Source of the DNA: Micromonospora sp. WMMD1120
GTDB taxonomy: Bacteria; Actinomycetota; Actinomycetes; Mycobacteriales; Micromonosporaceae
Assembly: GCF_029626235.1 (NCBI RefSeq)
Contig: NZ_JARUBO010000005.1
Span: 3,070,501-3,134,500 of the forward strand
Reading direction: 5' to 3'
DNA length: 64,000 bases
Numbering within the stretch: the first letter of the stretch is position 1; every line of letters starts with the position of its first letter. Under the pieces are notes generated by a model that had not been told where the DNA came from, searched no databases, and worked only from the letters and a program-made list of their open reading frames with translations. The position numbers and the translations under genes were made by a program. Positions 8,365 through 15,907 of the stretch are shown here, in pieces.

Positions 8365-9510
8365 GTGACCGCCGGTCGCCCGCCCCGCGTGCTCATCGAC
8401 GCCACGAGTGTCCCCGCCGACCGTGGTGGCGTCGGTCGATACGTCGATGGCCTGCTCGGTGCCCTTGGCAAGGTGTGCGGGTCGGGGGTGGAGCTGGCGG
8501 TGGTCAGCCTCCGCACCGACCTGGAGCGCTACACCCGGATGCTGCCCGGCGCGGAGATCATCCCCGCCCCGGCCGCGGTGGCGCACCGTCCGGCCCGGCT
8601 CGCCTGGGAGCAGACCGGCCTGCCGCTGCTCGCCCAGCAGGTGGGCGCGCAGGTGCTCCACTCGCCCTTCTACACCTGCCCGTTGCGGGCCGGGTGTCCG
8701 GTCACGGTCACCGTGCACGACGCGACGTTCTTCACCGAGCCGGAGCATTACGACAAGTCGCGGCGCACCTTCTTCCGCAGCGCCATCAAGACCTCGCTGC
8801 GCCGCGCCGACCGGGTGATCGTGCCGAGCAAGGCGACCCGGGACGAGCTGATCCGCCTGCTGGACGCCGACCCGACCCGCATCGACGTGGCCTACCACGG
8901 TGTCGACCAGGCGGCCTTCCACGCCCCCACCGAGGAGGAGAAGGCCCGCGTCCGGGCCCGTCTCGGTTTGGGCAGCAGCAGTTACGTCGCCTTCCTCGGC
9001 GCCAAGGAGCCGCGCAAGAACGTGCCCAACCTGATCCGTGGGTGGGCGCGGGCGGTGGCCGACCGGACGGACCCGCCCGCCCTGGTGATCGCCGGTGGGC
9101 AGGGGCACGACGACGACATCGACCGGGCGGTGGCCGAGGTCCCGTCGCACCTGCGCCTGCTGCGCCCCGGCTACCTGCGCTACGGCGACCTGCCGGGCTT
9201 CCTCGGCGGTGCGCTGGTCGCCGCCTACCCGTCGTACGGCGAGGGGTTCGGGCTGCCGATCCTGGAGGCGATGGCGTGCGCCGCCCCGGTGCTGACCACG
9301 CCCCGGCTATCCCTGCCCGAGGTGGGTGGCGACGCTGTCGCGTACACCTCGGAGGACCCGGAGCAGATCGGCACGGACCTGGCCGCCCTGCTCGACGACG
9401 AGCAGCGACGGCTGTCGCTGGCGAAGGCGGGGGTCGACCGGGCCAAGGAGTTCACCTGGGAGTCCAGCGCCGAGGTGCACATCGCCGCCTGGAGTCGCGC
9501 CCGCGCCTGA
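8365..9510 (+). CDS. Family 4 glycosyltransferase
   Basis: A 381-residue GT-B fold retaining glycosyltransferase (GT4). The N-terminal domain starts RVLIDATSVPADRGGVGRY, a Gly-rich acceptor loop. The C-terminal domain has YVAFLGAKEPRKNVPNLIRG, and EGFGLPILEAMACAAPVLT carries the E-x7-E nucleotide-sugar motif of GT4. It most likely transfers mannose or another hexose to an envelope glycan or lipid. It lies 62 nt upstream of manC, so GDP-mannose is a plausible donor, but the substrate cannot be read from the sequence. GTG 8365 is chosen because AAGGAG lies 9 nt upstream. The frame remains open upstream but runs through the divergent promoter. Confidence 0.9.
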   Translation: MTAGRPPRVLIDATSVPADRGGVGRYVDGLLGALGKVCGSGVELAVVSLRTDLERYTRMLPGAEIIPAPAAVAHRPARLAWEQTGLPLLAQQVGAQVLHSPFYTCPLRAGCPVTVTVHDATFFTEPEHYDKSRRTFFRSAIKTSLRRADRVIVPSKATRDELIRLLDADPTRIDVAYHGVDQAAFHAPTEEEKARVRARLGLGSSSYVAFLGAKEPRKNVPNLIRGWARAVADRTDPPALVIAGGQGHDDDIDRAVAEVPSHLRLLRPGYLRYGDLPGFLGGALVAAYPSYGEGFGLPILEAMACAAPVLTTPRLSLPEVGGDAVAYTSEDPEQIGTDLAALLDDEQRRLSLAKAGVDRAKEFTWESSAEVHIAAWSRARA

Positions 9511-9572
9511 AACCCGCGCCCCTGATCGTGACCCGTGCCACTACGGGCAGGCACGTCGGGCATGATGTGCGG

Positions 9573-10664
9573 ATGCTTTATGCGGTCATTCCGGCAGGTG
9601 GCAGCGGCACAAGGTTGTGGCCGTTGTCCCGCGCTGGCCACCCCAAGTTCCTCCATCCGCTGACCGGCACCAGCGCGTCGTTGCTTCAGGCGACGGTGCA
9701 ACGGCTCGCGCCGCTGACCACACCGGAGCGGACCCTCGTGGTCACCGGCGCGGCGCACGTCACGGCCGTCGCGCGGCAGCTCACCGGCCTGCCGGAGGAG
9801 AACATCCTGGTCGAACCGTCGCCCCGGGACTCCTGCGCGGCGATCGCGCTGGCCGCGGCGGTGATCGCGGTACGCGACCCGGAGGCGGTGATGGGCAGCT
9901 TCGCCGCGGACCACCTGATCCGCGACCCGGACAGCTGGGTCCGCACCGTGCAGGAGGCGGTCCGCGGCGCCGAGCAGGGCCTGCTGATGACCGTCGGGAT
10001 CACCCCGACCCGGGCCGAGACCGGCTACGGCTACCTGGAGACCGGCGACGCGACCGAGGGTTCGCCGTGGCGGGCGGTGGCCGAGTTCAAGGAGAAGCCG
10101 GGCGCGGAGGTCGCCGAGGCGTACGTCCGTTCCGGCCGGCACCTGTGGAACGCGAGCATGTTCGTGTGGCGGGTGGACGTGTTCCTCGCCGAGCTGGCCC
10201 GGCAGCAGCCGGCGCTGCACGCGGGCGTGACGGCGATCGCCGCCGCCTGGGGCACTCCGGAGCAGGACGAGGTCCTGGGCGCGATCTGGCCGACTTTGCT
10301 GAAGATCTCCGTCGACTACGCGGTGATGGAGGGCGCTGCCACCGCCGGTCGCGTCGCGACGGTGCCGGGCGACTTCGGCTGGAACGACGTCGGCGACTTC
10401 CACACCCTCGGTGACGTGTTGCCCGCCGACGACGCGGGCAACGTGGTGCTCGGCACCGAGGCGAAGCCGGGTGTGCTGCTGCGGGACAGCAGCGACCTGG
10501 TGGTCGTCCCCCAGTCGGGTCGGTTGGTGGCCGTTCTCGGGCTGCGCGACCTGATCGTGGTGGACACCCCCGACGCGGTGCTGGTCTGCCCGCGGGACCG
10601 GGCCCAGGACGTCAAGACCCTTGTGGACGAGCTCAAGGAGCGAGGCGAAGAGGGCTACGTCTGA
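9573..10664 (+). CDS. manC: Mannose-1-phosphate guanylyltransferase
   Basis: A 363-residue nucleotidyltransferase that makes GDP-mannose from mannose-1-phosphate and GTP. Residues 1-25 contain the signature VIPAGGSGTRLWPLSR and the HPKFLHPL substrate segment. VEPSPRDSCAAIALAA near 80 and FKEKP near 173 are typical, and FGWNDVGDF near 270 closes the active site. The C-terminal part is a short left-handed helix region, so the isomerase domain of bifunctional ManC proteins is absent; isomerase activity comes from manA in this window. ATG 9573 or GTG 9567 may be the start. The last 32 nt overlap the convergent NUDIX gene. Confidence 0.92.
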   Translation: MLYAVIPAGGSGTRLWPLSRAGHPKFLHPLTGTSASLLQATVQRLAPLTTPERTLVVTGAAHVTAVARQLTGLPEENILVEPSPRDSCAAIALAAAVIAVRDPEAVMGSFAADHLIRDPDSWVRTVQEAVRGAEQGLLMTVGITPTRAETGYGYLETGDATEGSPWRAVAEFKEKPGAEVAEAYVRSGRHLWNASMFVWRVDVFLAELARQQPALHAGVTAIAAAWGTPEQDEVLGAIWPTLLKISVDYAVMEGAATAGRVATVPGDFGWNDVGDFHTLGDVLPADDAGNVVLGTEAKPGVLLRDSSDLVVVPQSGRLVAVLGLRDLIVVDTPDAVLVCPRDRAQDVKTLVDELKERGEEGYV

Positions 10665-11238
10665 GGGCGGAGAGGGCCGGTGCGACCAACTGGGCGGTCC
10701 CACCGGCCAGCGGCTCGGGCAGCTCGTCCGGCGGGAACCAGCCCAGTTCCTCGGCCTCGTTGCTGACCTGCTCCACCGCCGCCGGCGGCGCGAGCACGGC
10801 GAAGCGTACGTCGTGGTGGAGCGAGCCGCCCTGGCACCGCACCTCGTGCACGTCCACGTCGATCGGCACCGGGTCGATGCGCAGCCCGGCGATTCCCGAC
10901 TCCTCGGTCGCCTCCCGTAGGGCGGCGGCGACGAGCGTCCGGTCGACCGGCTCGCAGTGCCCGCCGAGCTGCACCCACCGGCTGAACTTGGCGTGCAGGC
11001 AGAGCAGCACCCGCGAGCCGGTGGCGTCCAGCACCAACGCGCTGGCGGTGACGTGCCCCGGACGGTGCTGCCGGCTCATCGCGATCGGTCCGGCGGCCAG
11101 CAGCGCCAGGGTCCGGTCCCGCGCGTCGGCCGCCTCCGGGCGGGTGGGCCGCCAGTCACGGAGCAGCGCGGTGGCGTCGGCGTGCAGCGCGGCGTACGCC
11201 TCGGCGGCTGTCGATTCGGTGATCGCGATGTCGGGCAC
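10633..11238 (-). CDS. NUDIX hydrolase
   Basis: A 201-residue protein with a complete NUDIX box, GGHCEPVDRTLVAAALREAT followed by EESGI, at about residues 92-117. The box binds Mg2+ and cleaves nucleoside diphosphates linked to another group. The leader ALVLDATGSRVLLCLHAKFSRWVQLGGH is typical of broad-specificity NTP or ADP-sugar pyrophosphatases. The N-terminal 60 residues are helical (DWRPTRPEAADARDRTLALL). Substrate is unknown; the neighbour manC hints at sugar-nucleotide housekeeping but does not prove it. The start is GTG 11238. Its 3' end overlaps manC antisense by 32 nt, so the two messages can pair. Confidence 0.88.
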   Translation of the reverse strand: MPDIAITESTAAEAYAALHADATALLRDWRPTRPEAADARDRTLALLAAGPIAMSRQHRPGHVTASALVLDATGSRVLLCLHAKFSRWVQLGGHCEPVDRTLVAAALREATEESGIAGLRIDPVPIDVDVHEVRCQGGSLHHDVRFAVLAPPAAVEQVSNEAEELGWFPPDELPEPLAGGTAQLVAPALSALRRSPLRLAP

Positions 11239-11575
11239 GTCGCCACTCTACGAGCGCGCGCGCCGGTCGTCGGGCAGCGCCCCGGGGGCCAGTCGAAATC
11301 ACTCGGGATGACCGGACGGCACCTCCGCGGACCAAGGGCCGCAGACCCTCGTGGTGCCGTCCGATCACCGGGGCCGCCCCCCCTGGCCCGGCGTGCCCGG
11401 GCGCCGGGGGCGTCGAGGACGCGCCGGCACCGTGTTCGGGCACTGGAAGCATGCCGAACCGGCCCCGAATGCGTCGAGGTTTTTCAGCCCTGGCTTAAAG
11501 ATGGAGATTAGTGCCGGCCAGGTAGAGTCGAGCTGGTCAGCCGGCATCCCCCTGGCGGCGACACTGGAGCACCCC
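11239..11575. other. Intergenic region with a perfect 11-bp hairpin
   Basis: A 337-nt gap lies between divergent NUDIX and wHTH genes. CGGACGGCACC at 11313-11323 pairs with GGTGCCGTCCG at 11353-11363 across a 29-nt loop. The gap is 5' to both genes, so this is not a terminator for either; an operator or structured leader is more likely. A less GC-rich stretch near 11478-11500 may hold the wHTH promoter. Confidence 0.55.
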
Positions 11576-12574
11576 ATGCTGAAGATCCACTTTTCCGGGG
11601 AGGACATCCTCCGGACCCGGGTGGCGCCGGCGGCGGACCCGGTCTGGGAGCTGGTCCTCAGCCTGCACGTGCTGCGCGGTCGCGACCGCGATCCGCTGAC
11701 CGCTGACTGGCGGCGCAGCGTCTCGCGGGAGCTGCGGCAGGACGCCGCCACGGAGCAGCACCGGCTCCTTTACGCGCTGAGCCCGCCGCGCGGCTACTTC
11801 CCCGACTTCCTCACCCCGTACGAGAGTGTCGACGGCTTCGAGGCCGGGCTGGACGCGCTGCGCCGCACCCCCATCGAGCTGCTGCGCCGGGACCTGACAC
11901 TGCTCGCCGGCGAGAGGCAACTGCCCTCGTCGGCAACCGCGCTGGCCCGGGGCGAGGTGACGGCGCTGCACCACCTCGCCGAGTCGATGGAGCAGTACCG
12001 GTCCGTGGCGATCAGCCCGTACTGGAACCGGATCCAGGCCGCTGTCGCGGCGGACCGCGCGCGCCGGGCGCGGGCGCTGCTCGACGGCGGCGTCGAGGGC
12101 CTGCTCACCAGCCTCCGGCCGGCGATGCGCTGGGAGCACGGGGTGCTGGAGGTCCACAACTATCCCTACAGCCGGGAGCTGCACCTGGACGGTCGAGGGC
12201 TGCTGCTCGTGCCGTCGTTCTTCTGCGCGGCCACCCCTGTCGCGCTGCTCGACCCCGCGCTGCCGCCGGTGCTCGTCTACCCGGTCGACCGGTTGGGCGG
12301 GCTGGCGTCCGTCGACCGGGTCGGAGCGGCCTCGGCGGGAGGCAACAGCGACTCACTGGCCGCGCTGCTCGGCCGTACCCGGGCGGCGGTGTTGCAGGCC
12401 ACCGACGAGGGGTGCACCACCGGCGAGGTCGCCCGGAAACTCCACATCTCACCGGCGGCGGCGAGCCAGCACGCCACGGTGCTGCGTAAGGCCGGCCTCC
12501 TGGTCAGCCACCGGGAACGCAACAGCGTGCTGCACACGCTCACCCCGCTGGGCCGGGCCATGCTGGACGCCTGA
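11576..12574 (+). CDS. ArsR-like winged-helix regulator with DUF5937-type sensor region
   Basis: A 332-residue transcription factor. Residues 1-240 match the pattern of the DUF5937-type N-terminal region (MLKIHFSGEDILRTRVAPAADPVWELVLSL), of unknown ligand. Residues 262-330 form an ArsR/MarR-type winged helix with the recognition pattern TTGEVARKLHISPAAASQHA and the wing LVSHRERNSVLHTLTPLG. It probably represses or activates neighbouring genes, and autoregulation is possible through the hairpin upstream. ATG 11576 is chosen because GGAG lies 6 nt before it and the conserved start MLKIHF begins there. It is convergent with fbiB. Confidence 0.85.
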   Translation: MLKIHFSGEDILRTRVAPAADPVWELVLSLHVLRGRDRDPLTADWRRSVSRELRQDAATEQHRLLYALSPPRGYFPDFLTPYESVDGFEAGLDALRRTPIELLRRDLTLLAGERQLPSSATALARGEVTALHHLAESMEQYRSVAISPYWNRIQAAVAADRARRARALLDGGVEGLLTSLRPAMRWEHGVLEVHNYPYSRELHLDGRGLLLVPSFFCAATPVALLDPALPPVLVYPVDRLGGLASVDRVGAASAGGNSDSLAALLGRTRAAVLQATDEGCTTGEVARKLHISPAAASQHATVLRKAGLLVSHRERNSVLHTLTPLGRAMLDA

Positions 12575-12652
12575 CCCGACCGTCCCGCCCCCGGATCATG
12601 GTGCTGCCCCCGAAGGCTGAGCGGGCAGGCCCCGAGGGCTGGGCGGGCACGG

Positions 12653-12670
12653 GACGACCGGCCGGTCGTC
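12653..12670. terminator. Perfect 18-bp palindrome at convergent gene ends
   Basis: GACGACCGGCCGGTCGTC is fully self-complementary and lies 2 nt downstream of the fbiB stop and 80 nt after the wHTH stop. It has no loop, so as RNA it would form a 7-bp stem with a tight turn. It is a terminator candidate. Confidence 0.4.
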
Positions 12671-12672
12671 GC

Positions 12673-13758
12673 TCAGAGGGCGAGGGCGGCGCTGGCCGGG
12701 CTGCCCGGGGGCGGCGGCAACAGCGTCGACCCGACGCCCTCGGCGGCGAGGGCGACGCGCAGTCGGTGCAGGTCGGCACCGAAACGGACCAGCCCCATCG
12801 GTTCGACGGGCGTCGGAGGCGAGCCGAGCAGCAGCGTGGCGCCGTCCGGCCAACCGGGCATCTCGGCGACCAGTCCGGCGCGTACCTCGGCTTCGTCGAC
12901 AAGTGTGAAGACGGTGCCGGGGGCGACCACCTCGGCCACCGTGTCGATGGCCCGTCGTACCGCGGCCAGGTCGGCCGGCGACGGGCCCTGACCGTCGGTC
13001 AGCGTGGCGGCGTCGGTCAGGCCGGAGGCGCGGGCCTCCGCGGTGCCGAGCGAGAAGAGGTCCTGCGTCGCGTCGCGGACCAGCGCCCGCGCGCCGCCGG
13101 TGTCGTCCCGGCCGGTGGCGGGCGGGTAGCCCCGCACCACGGCGACCGGCACCTGATCGCACTTGCCCTTGATCAGCTCACCGGCGCCGGCCAGCTCGTC
13201 CACCACCGCCATCTGGGTCAACTGCAACTCGTTGCCGTACGGGTCGACCTCGCCCCGGTGGTCGCGGATCGCCGGCATGCCGGCCACGCCGAGCGCCACG
13301 TCGGTGAGCCCGTTGCGCCAGGGTCGGCCCATCGTGTCGCTGATGATCACGGCGACGTCCAGGTCGTAGCGCTCCCGCAGAGCGTCGCGCAGAGCCCGCG
13401 CCGAGGCGTCCGGATCGACCGGCAGCAGCACCAGTTGGGTCTTGTCCACGTTCGAGGCGTCGATCCCCGCGGAGGCCATCACGAAGCCGTGGTGGGTCTG
13501 CACGATCCGGGTCGCCCCCCGGCTCGCGACCGTCCGGGCGGTCTCGCCGGCCAGGACCTCCTCCCGGGCGGCCAGCCGCTCCGGACCGTCCGCGGGGACG
13601 TCGACCAGCCGACCCTCCGCCTTGGAGACGATCTTGCTGGTCACCACCAGCACGTCGTCGTCGCGCAGCCACGGCGCGGAGGTCGCGATCATCGCGGCCA
13701 GGTCGTCGCCCTCGGTCACGTGGCCGATGCCGAGCACCGGCAGGATCTCCAGCCTCAT
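12673..13758 (-). CDS. fbiB: Coenzyme F420-0:L-glutamate ligase (CofE domain), short C-terminus
   Basis: A 361-residue enzyme that adds glutamates to F420-0 in coenzyme F420 biosynthesis. Residues 1-245 are a full CofE domain: VLVVTSKIVSKAEGR, THHGFVMASAGIDASN, VAVIISDTMGRPWRNGLTDV and GNELQLTQMAVVDELA. The remaining 115 residues are too short for the nitroreductase-like domain found in M. tuberculosis FbiB, which is about 448 residues and reduces dehydro-F420-0. No RRSxRxF-type flavin motif is visible. A separate reductase must act elsewhere, or this short tail has another role. ATG 13758 overlaps the fbiA stop by ATGA. Confidence 0.88.
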   Translation of the reverse strand: MRLEILPVLGIGHVTEGDDLAAMIATSAPWLRDDDVLVVTSKIVSKAEGRLVDVPADGPERLAAREEVLAGETARTVASRGATRIVQTHHGFVMASAGIDASNVDKTQLVLLPVDPDASARALRDALRERYDLDVAVIISDTMGRPWRNGLTDVALGVAGMPAIRDHRGEVDPYGNELQLTQMAVVDELAGAGELIKGKCDQVPVAVVRGYPPATGRDDTGGARALVRDATQDLFSLGTAEARASGLTDAATLTDGQGPSPADLAAVRRAIDTVAEVVAPGTVFTLVDEAEVRAGLVAEMPGWPDGATLLLGSPPTPVEPMGLVRFGADLHRLRVALAAEGVGSTLLPPPPGSPASAALAL

Positions 13759-14702
13759 GTCAACTCCACCGCCGCACGCACCATCGCCGCCGTCGCCGCC
13801 TCATCGGTCATCCGCAGCGGCACCGCGCGGACCGTCACGTCGGGGACCACGGTGCCGGCGTCCTCCTCGGCCACCAGCCAGCCGTCGAGCAGGCCGCCGT
13901 TCGCCCGACCGCCGTACATCCGGCCCACACCGGCCGCGCTGCACTCGACACCGAGCACGGCGAGACACCGGTCCGCCATTCCCCGGACCGGAGCGCCACC
14001 GATGATCGGTGCGACGCCCACCACCGGTGCCGGCGCGTTCGCCACCGCCTCGCGCACCCCGGGTACGGCCAGGACCGGCGCGACACTCACCACCGGGTTG
14101 CTGGGCGCCACGAGCACCAGGTCGGCGGAGCCGATCGCGTCGAGCACACCGGGCGCCGGCTTCGCCGCCTCCGCGCCGACGAAGACGAAGCGGTGGGTCA
14201 GGATCTCGGCCCGGTAGCGTACCCACCACTCCTGGAAGTGGATCGCCCGCTGCCCCTGCTCGTCCTCCACCACCGCGTGGGTCTCCAGGCGGTCGTCGGT
14301 CGCCGGGAGCAGACGTACGCCCGGCTGCCAGCGATTGGACAACGCCTCGGTGACGGCGCTCAGCGGGTAACCGCCGTTGAGCATGGTGGACCGCACCAGG
14401 TGCGTCGCGATGTCCTTGTCACCGAGCCCGAACCAGGTCGGCTGCGCCCCGTACGCGGCCAGCTCCTCCTTGACCGTCCAGCTCTCGCCGACCCGACCCC
14501 AGCCCCGCTCCGGGTCGGCGCCGCCCCCGAGGGTGTACATGACGCTGTCCAGGTCGGGACAGATCTTCAACCCGTGCAGCCACAGGTCGTCGCCGACGTT
14601 GACAACGGCGGTCACCTCCGCGCCGACAGCACGGGCGTACGCCCGCACGCCGAGCAGGAACCGGGCGCCGCCGATGCCGCCGGCCAGAACCACGATGCGC
14701 AT
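13755..14702 (-). CDS. fbiA: 2-phospho-L-lactate/phosphoenolpyruvate transferase for F420
   Basis: A 315-residue CofD/FbiA enzyme. It joins the activated phospho-(enol)pyruvyl or phospholactyl group to the deazaflavin FO, giving (dehydro-)F420-0. The start MRIVVLAGGIGGARFLLGVR is the nucleotide-binding loop of the family. VVNVGDDLWLHGLKICPDLDSVMYTLGG and LGDKDIATHLVRS are characteristic, and LVAPSNPVVSV near 215 is the third signature. ATG 14702 is preferred (GAGG 9 nt upstream); ATG 14711 and longer frames lack support. It is the first gene of the fbiA-fbiB pair and is transcribed divergently from the proline-rich membrane protein gene. Confidence 0.93.
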   Translation of the reverse strand: MRIVVLAGGIGGARFLLGVRAYARAVGAEVTAVVNVGDDLWLHGLKICPDLDSVMYTLGGGADPERGWGRVGESWTVKEELAAYGAQPTWFGLGDKDIATHLVRSTMLNGGYPLSAVTEALSNRWQPGVRLLPATDDRLETHAVVEDEQGQRAIHFQEWWVRYRAEILTHRFVFVGAEAAKPAPGVLDAIGSADLVLVAPSNPVVSVAPVLAVPGVREAVANAPAPVVGVAPIIGGAPVRGMADRCLAVLGVECSAAGVGRMYGGRANGGLLDGWLVAEEDAGTVVPDVTVRAVPLRMTDEAATAAMVRAAVELT

Positions 14703-14751
14703 GTCGACCATCCTCGCGCACGTGACGCCTCCGATCCGTCGGCGGCCCGGG

Positions 14752-14761
14752 AGACTAGGCT
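14752..14761. promoter_or_regulatory. Symmetric -10 element between fbiA and the divergent membrane gene
   Basis: AGACTAGGCT carries TAGGCT on the plus strand (14756-14761) and TAGTCT on the minus strand (14757-14752), sharing the central TA. The geometry is identical to the element at 4663-4672. Here both genes have leaders of about 40 nt and their own ribosome sites. Confidence 0.45.
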
Positions 14762-14802
14762 CACGTGCACCCTGTCCGCTCAATGCCCTAGGGGGAGTGT
14801 TC

Positions 14803-15819
14803 GTGACCAGCCCCGCCGAGCCCACGTCGTCCGACGCGTCGCAGGCCCGTCAGCTGACCAAGCCGCTTCGTGAACTGGCCGCGCTCGCGCTGCTCGGCGC
14901 GAACGCCGTGTTCCTCTTCGTGGGCCTGCTCCGCTGGATGGCCTCGGAGGACGCCACCAACGGCGCGGGGAACGCCTTCTGGGCGTTCATCGGGCTGGAG
15001 GCGGTGGTCCTCCCGCTGTTGGCCGTCCTGCTGGCCACGCACATCTCGCCGGTACTGCCGAAGGCGAAGCTGATCACCCAGGCCGCCCTCGTCGAGTACG
15101 CGGTCAGCGCGCTGTTCGGCACGCTGACCGTGCTGATCTGGACGGTCGGCCGCCTGGCCCAGGCCGAGGTGCTGGACGCGCTACTCGGCGTGCTCAGCCG
15201 GTTCGCCTGGATGGTGATCTTCGCGGTTGCCGCCTGGGTGGTCTACACCGTGTGGCGGGCGCACTACTACGTGCCCCGCCCCAAGCCGCAGCCGGGCGTC
15301 TACGGCCAGCCGCAGCCCGGTCAGCCGCAGTCCGGTCAGCCGCAGCCTGGTTGGCCGCAGCCGCAGGGCGGTTGGCCGGCCCCGGGTCAGTCCGGTGGTC
15401 AGCAGGCGGGCGCCTGGCCCACCGCCGGCCAGCCGGGCGGCTACCCGGCCCCCGGCCAGCCGGGCAGCTACCCGTCGGGGCAGTTCCCCGGCCCGTACGC
15501 CCAGCCGTCGCCACCGTTCCAGGCGCCGCAGTCGGCCCCACCGTTCCCGCAGTCGAGCCCGCCGTTTCCGCAGTCGGCCCCACCATTCCCGCCGTCCACG
15601 CCGGCGCCGCAGTCCGCCCCGCCGTCTCCGGCCACTCCGCCCGCCCCGGCTGCCCCGGCCGCGCCACCGTTCGGGCAGCCACCGTCGGCCGACCCGACGC
15701 AGTCCATCCCGCGCCAGACCGCAGATCCGACCGAGGTGATCTCGCGCCCCGCTGCCGACCCGGACGACGACCGCACCCAGCACATCAAGCCCGGCGAACA
15801 CCCCGACCAACCCGGCTAA
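14803..15819 (+). CDS. Four-helix membrane protein with Pro/Gln-rich tail
   Basis: A 338-residue protein of no recognised family. Residues 25-160 hold about four membrane helices (LAALALLGANAVFLFVGLLR, AFIGLEAVVLPLLAVLLATH, ALFGTLTVLIWTVG, WMVIFAVAAWVVYTVW). The rest is low-complexity: Gly-Gln-Pro units (QPQPGQPQSG), then PPFPQS repeats, ending in an acidic stretch DPTQSIPRQTADPTEVI with TQHI, a pattern seen in phosphorylated actinobacterial tails. It may be a scaffold or septal/envelope protein, but that is inference. GTG 14803 follows GGGGGAG. The proline-rich half produces long shadow frames on both strands. Confidence 0.8.
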   Translation: MTSPAEPTSSDASQARQLTKPLRELAALALLGANAVFLFVGLLRWMASEDATNGAGNAFWAFIGLEAVVLPLLAVLLATHISPVLPKAKLITQAALVEYAVSALFGTLTVLIWTVGRLAQAEVLDALLGVLSRFAWMVIFAVAAWVVYTVWRAHYYVPRPKPQPGVYGQPQPGQPQSGQPQPGWPQPQGGWPAPGQSGGQQAGAWPTAGQPGGYPAPGQPGSYPSGQFPGPYAQPSPPFQAPQSAPPFPQSSPPFPQSAPPFPPSTPAPQSAPPSPATPPAPAAPAAPPFGQPPSADPTQSIPRQTADPTEVISRPAADPDDDRTQHIKPGEHPDQPG

Positions 15820-15877
15820 CCCCCTGCCCTGCCCACCCCTGCCCCCTGCCCCCTGCCCCCCTGCCCCGCCCTCCCCG

Positions 15878-15907
15878 GTTGATCATGAAGTTATGGTCCG
15901 TCCGCAC
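15878..15907. repeat. Palindrome family B, left half, split by the IS30-type element
   Basis: GTTGATCATGAAGTTAT (15878-15894) plus about 13 nt of loop-side arm match one half of the intact copy at 24145-24205. The other half is at 17060-17090, beyond the transposon. A C-rich tract (about 15825-15877) precedes it, directly after a stop codon, as in family A. Confidence 0.85.

Noticed and set aside
11351..11575. N-terminal extension of the wHTH regulator
   Set aside because: Sequence is Arg/Pro low-complexity and runs through a hairpin; a ribosome site favours ATG 11576.
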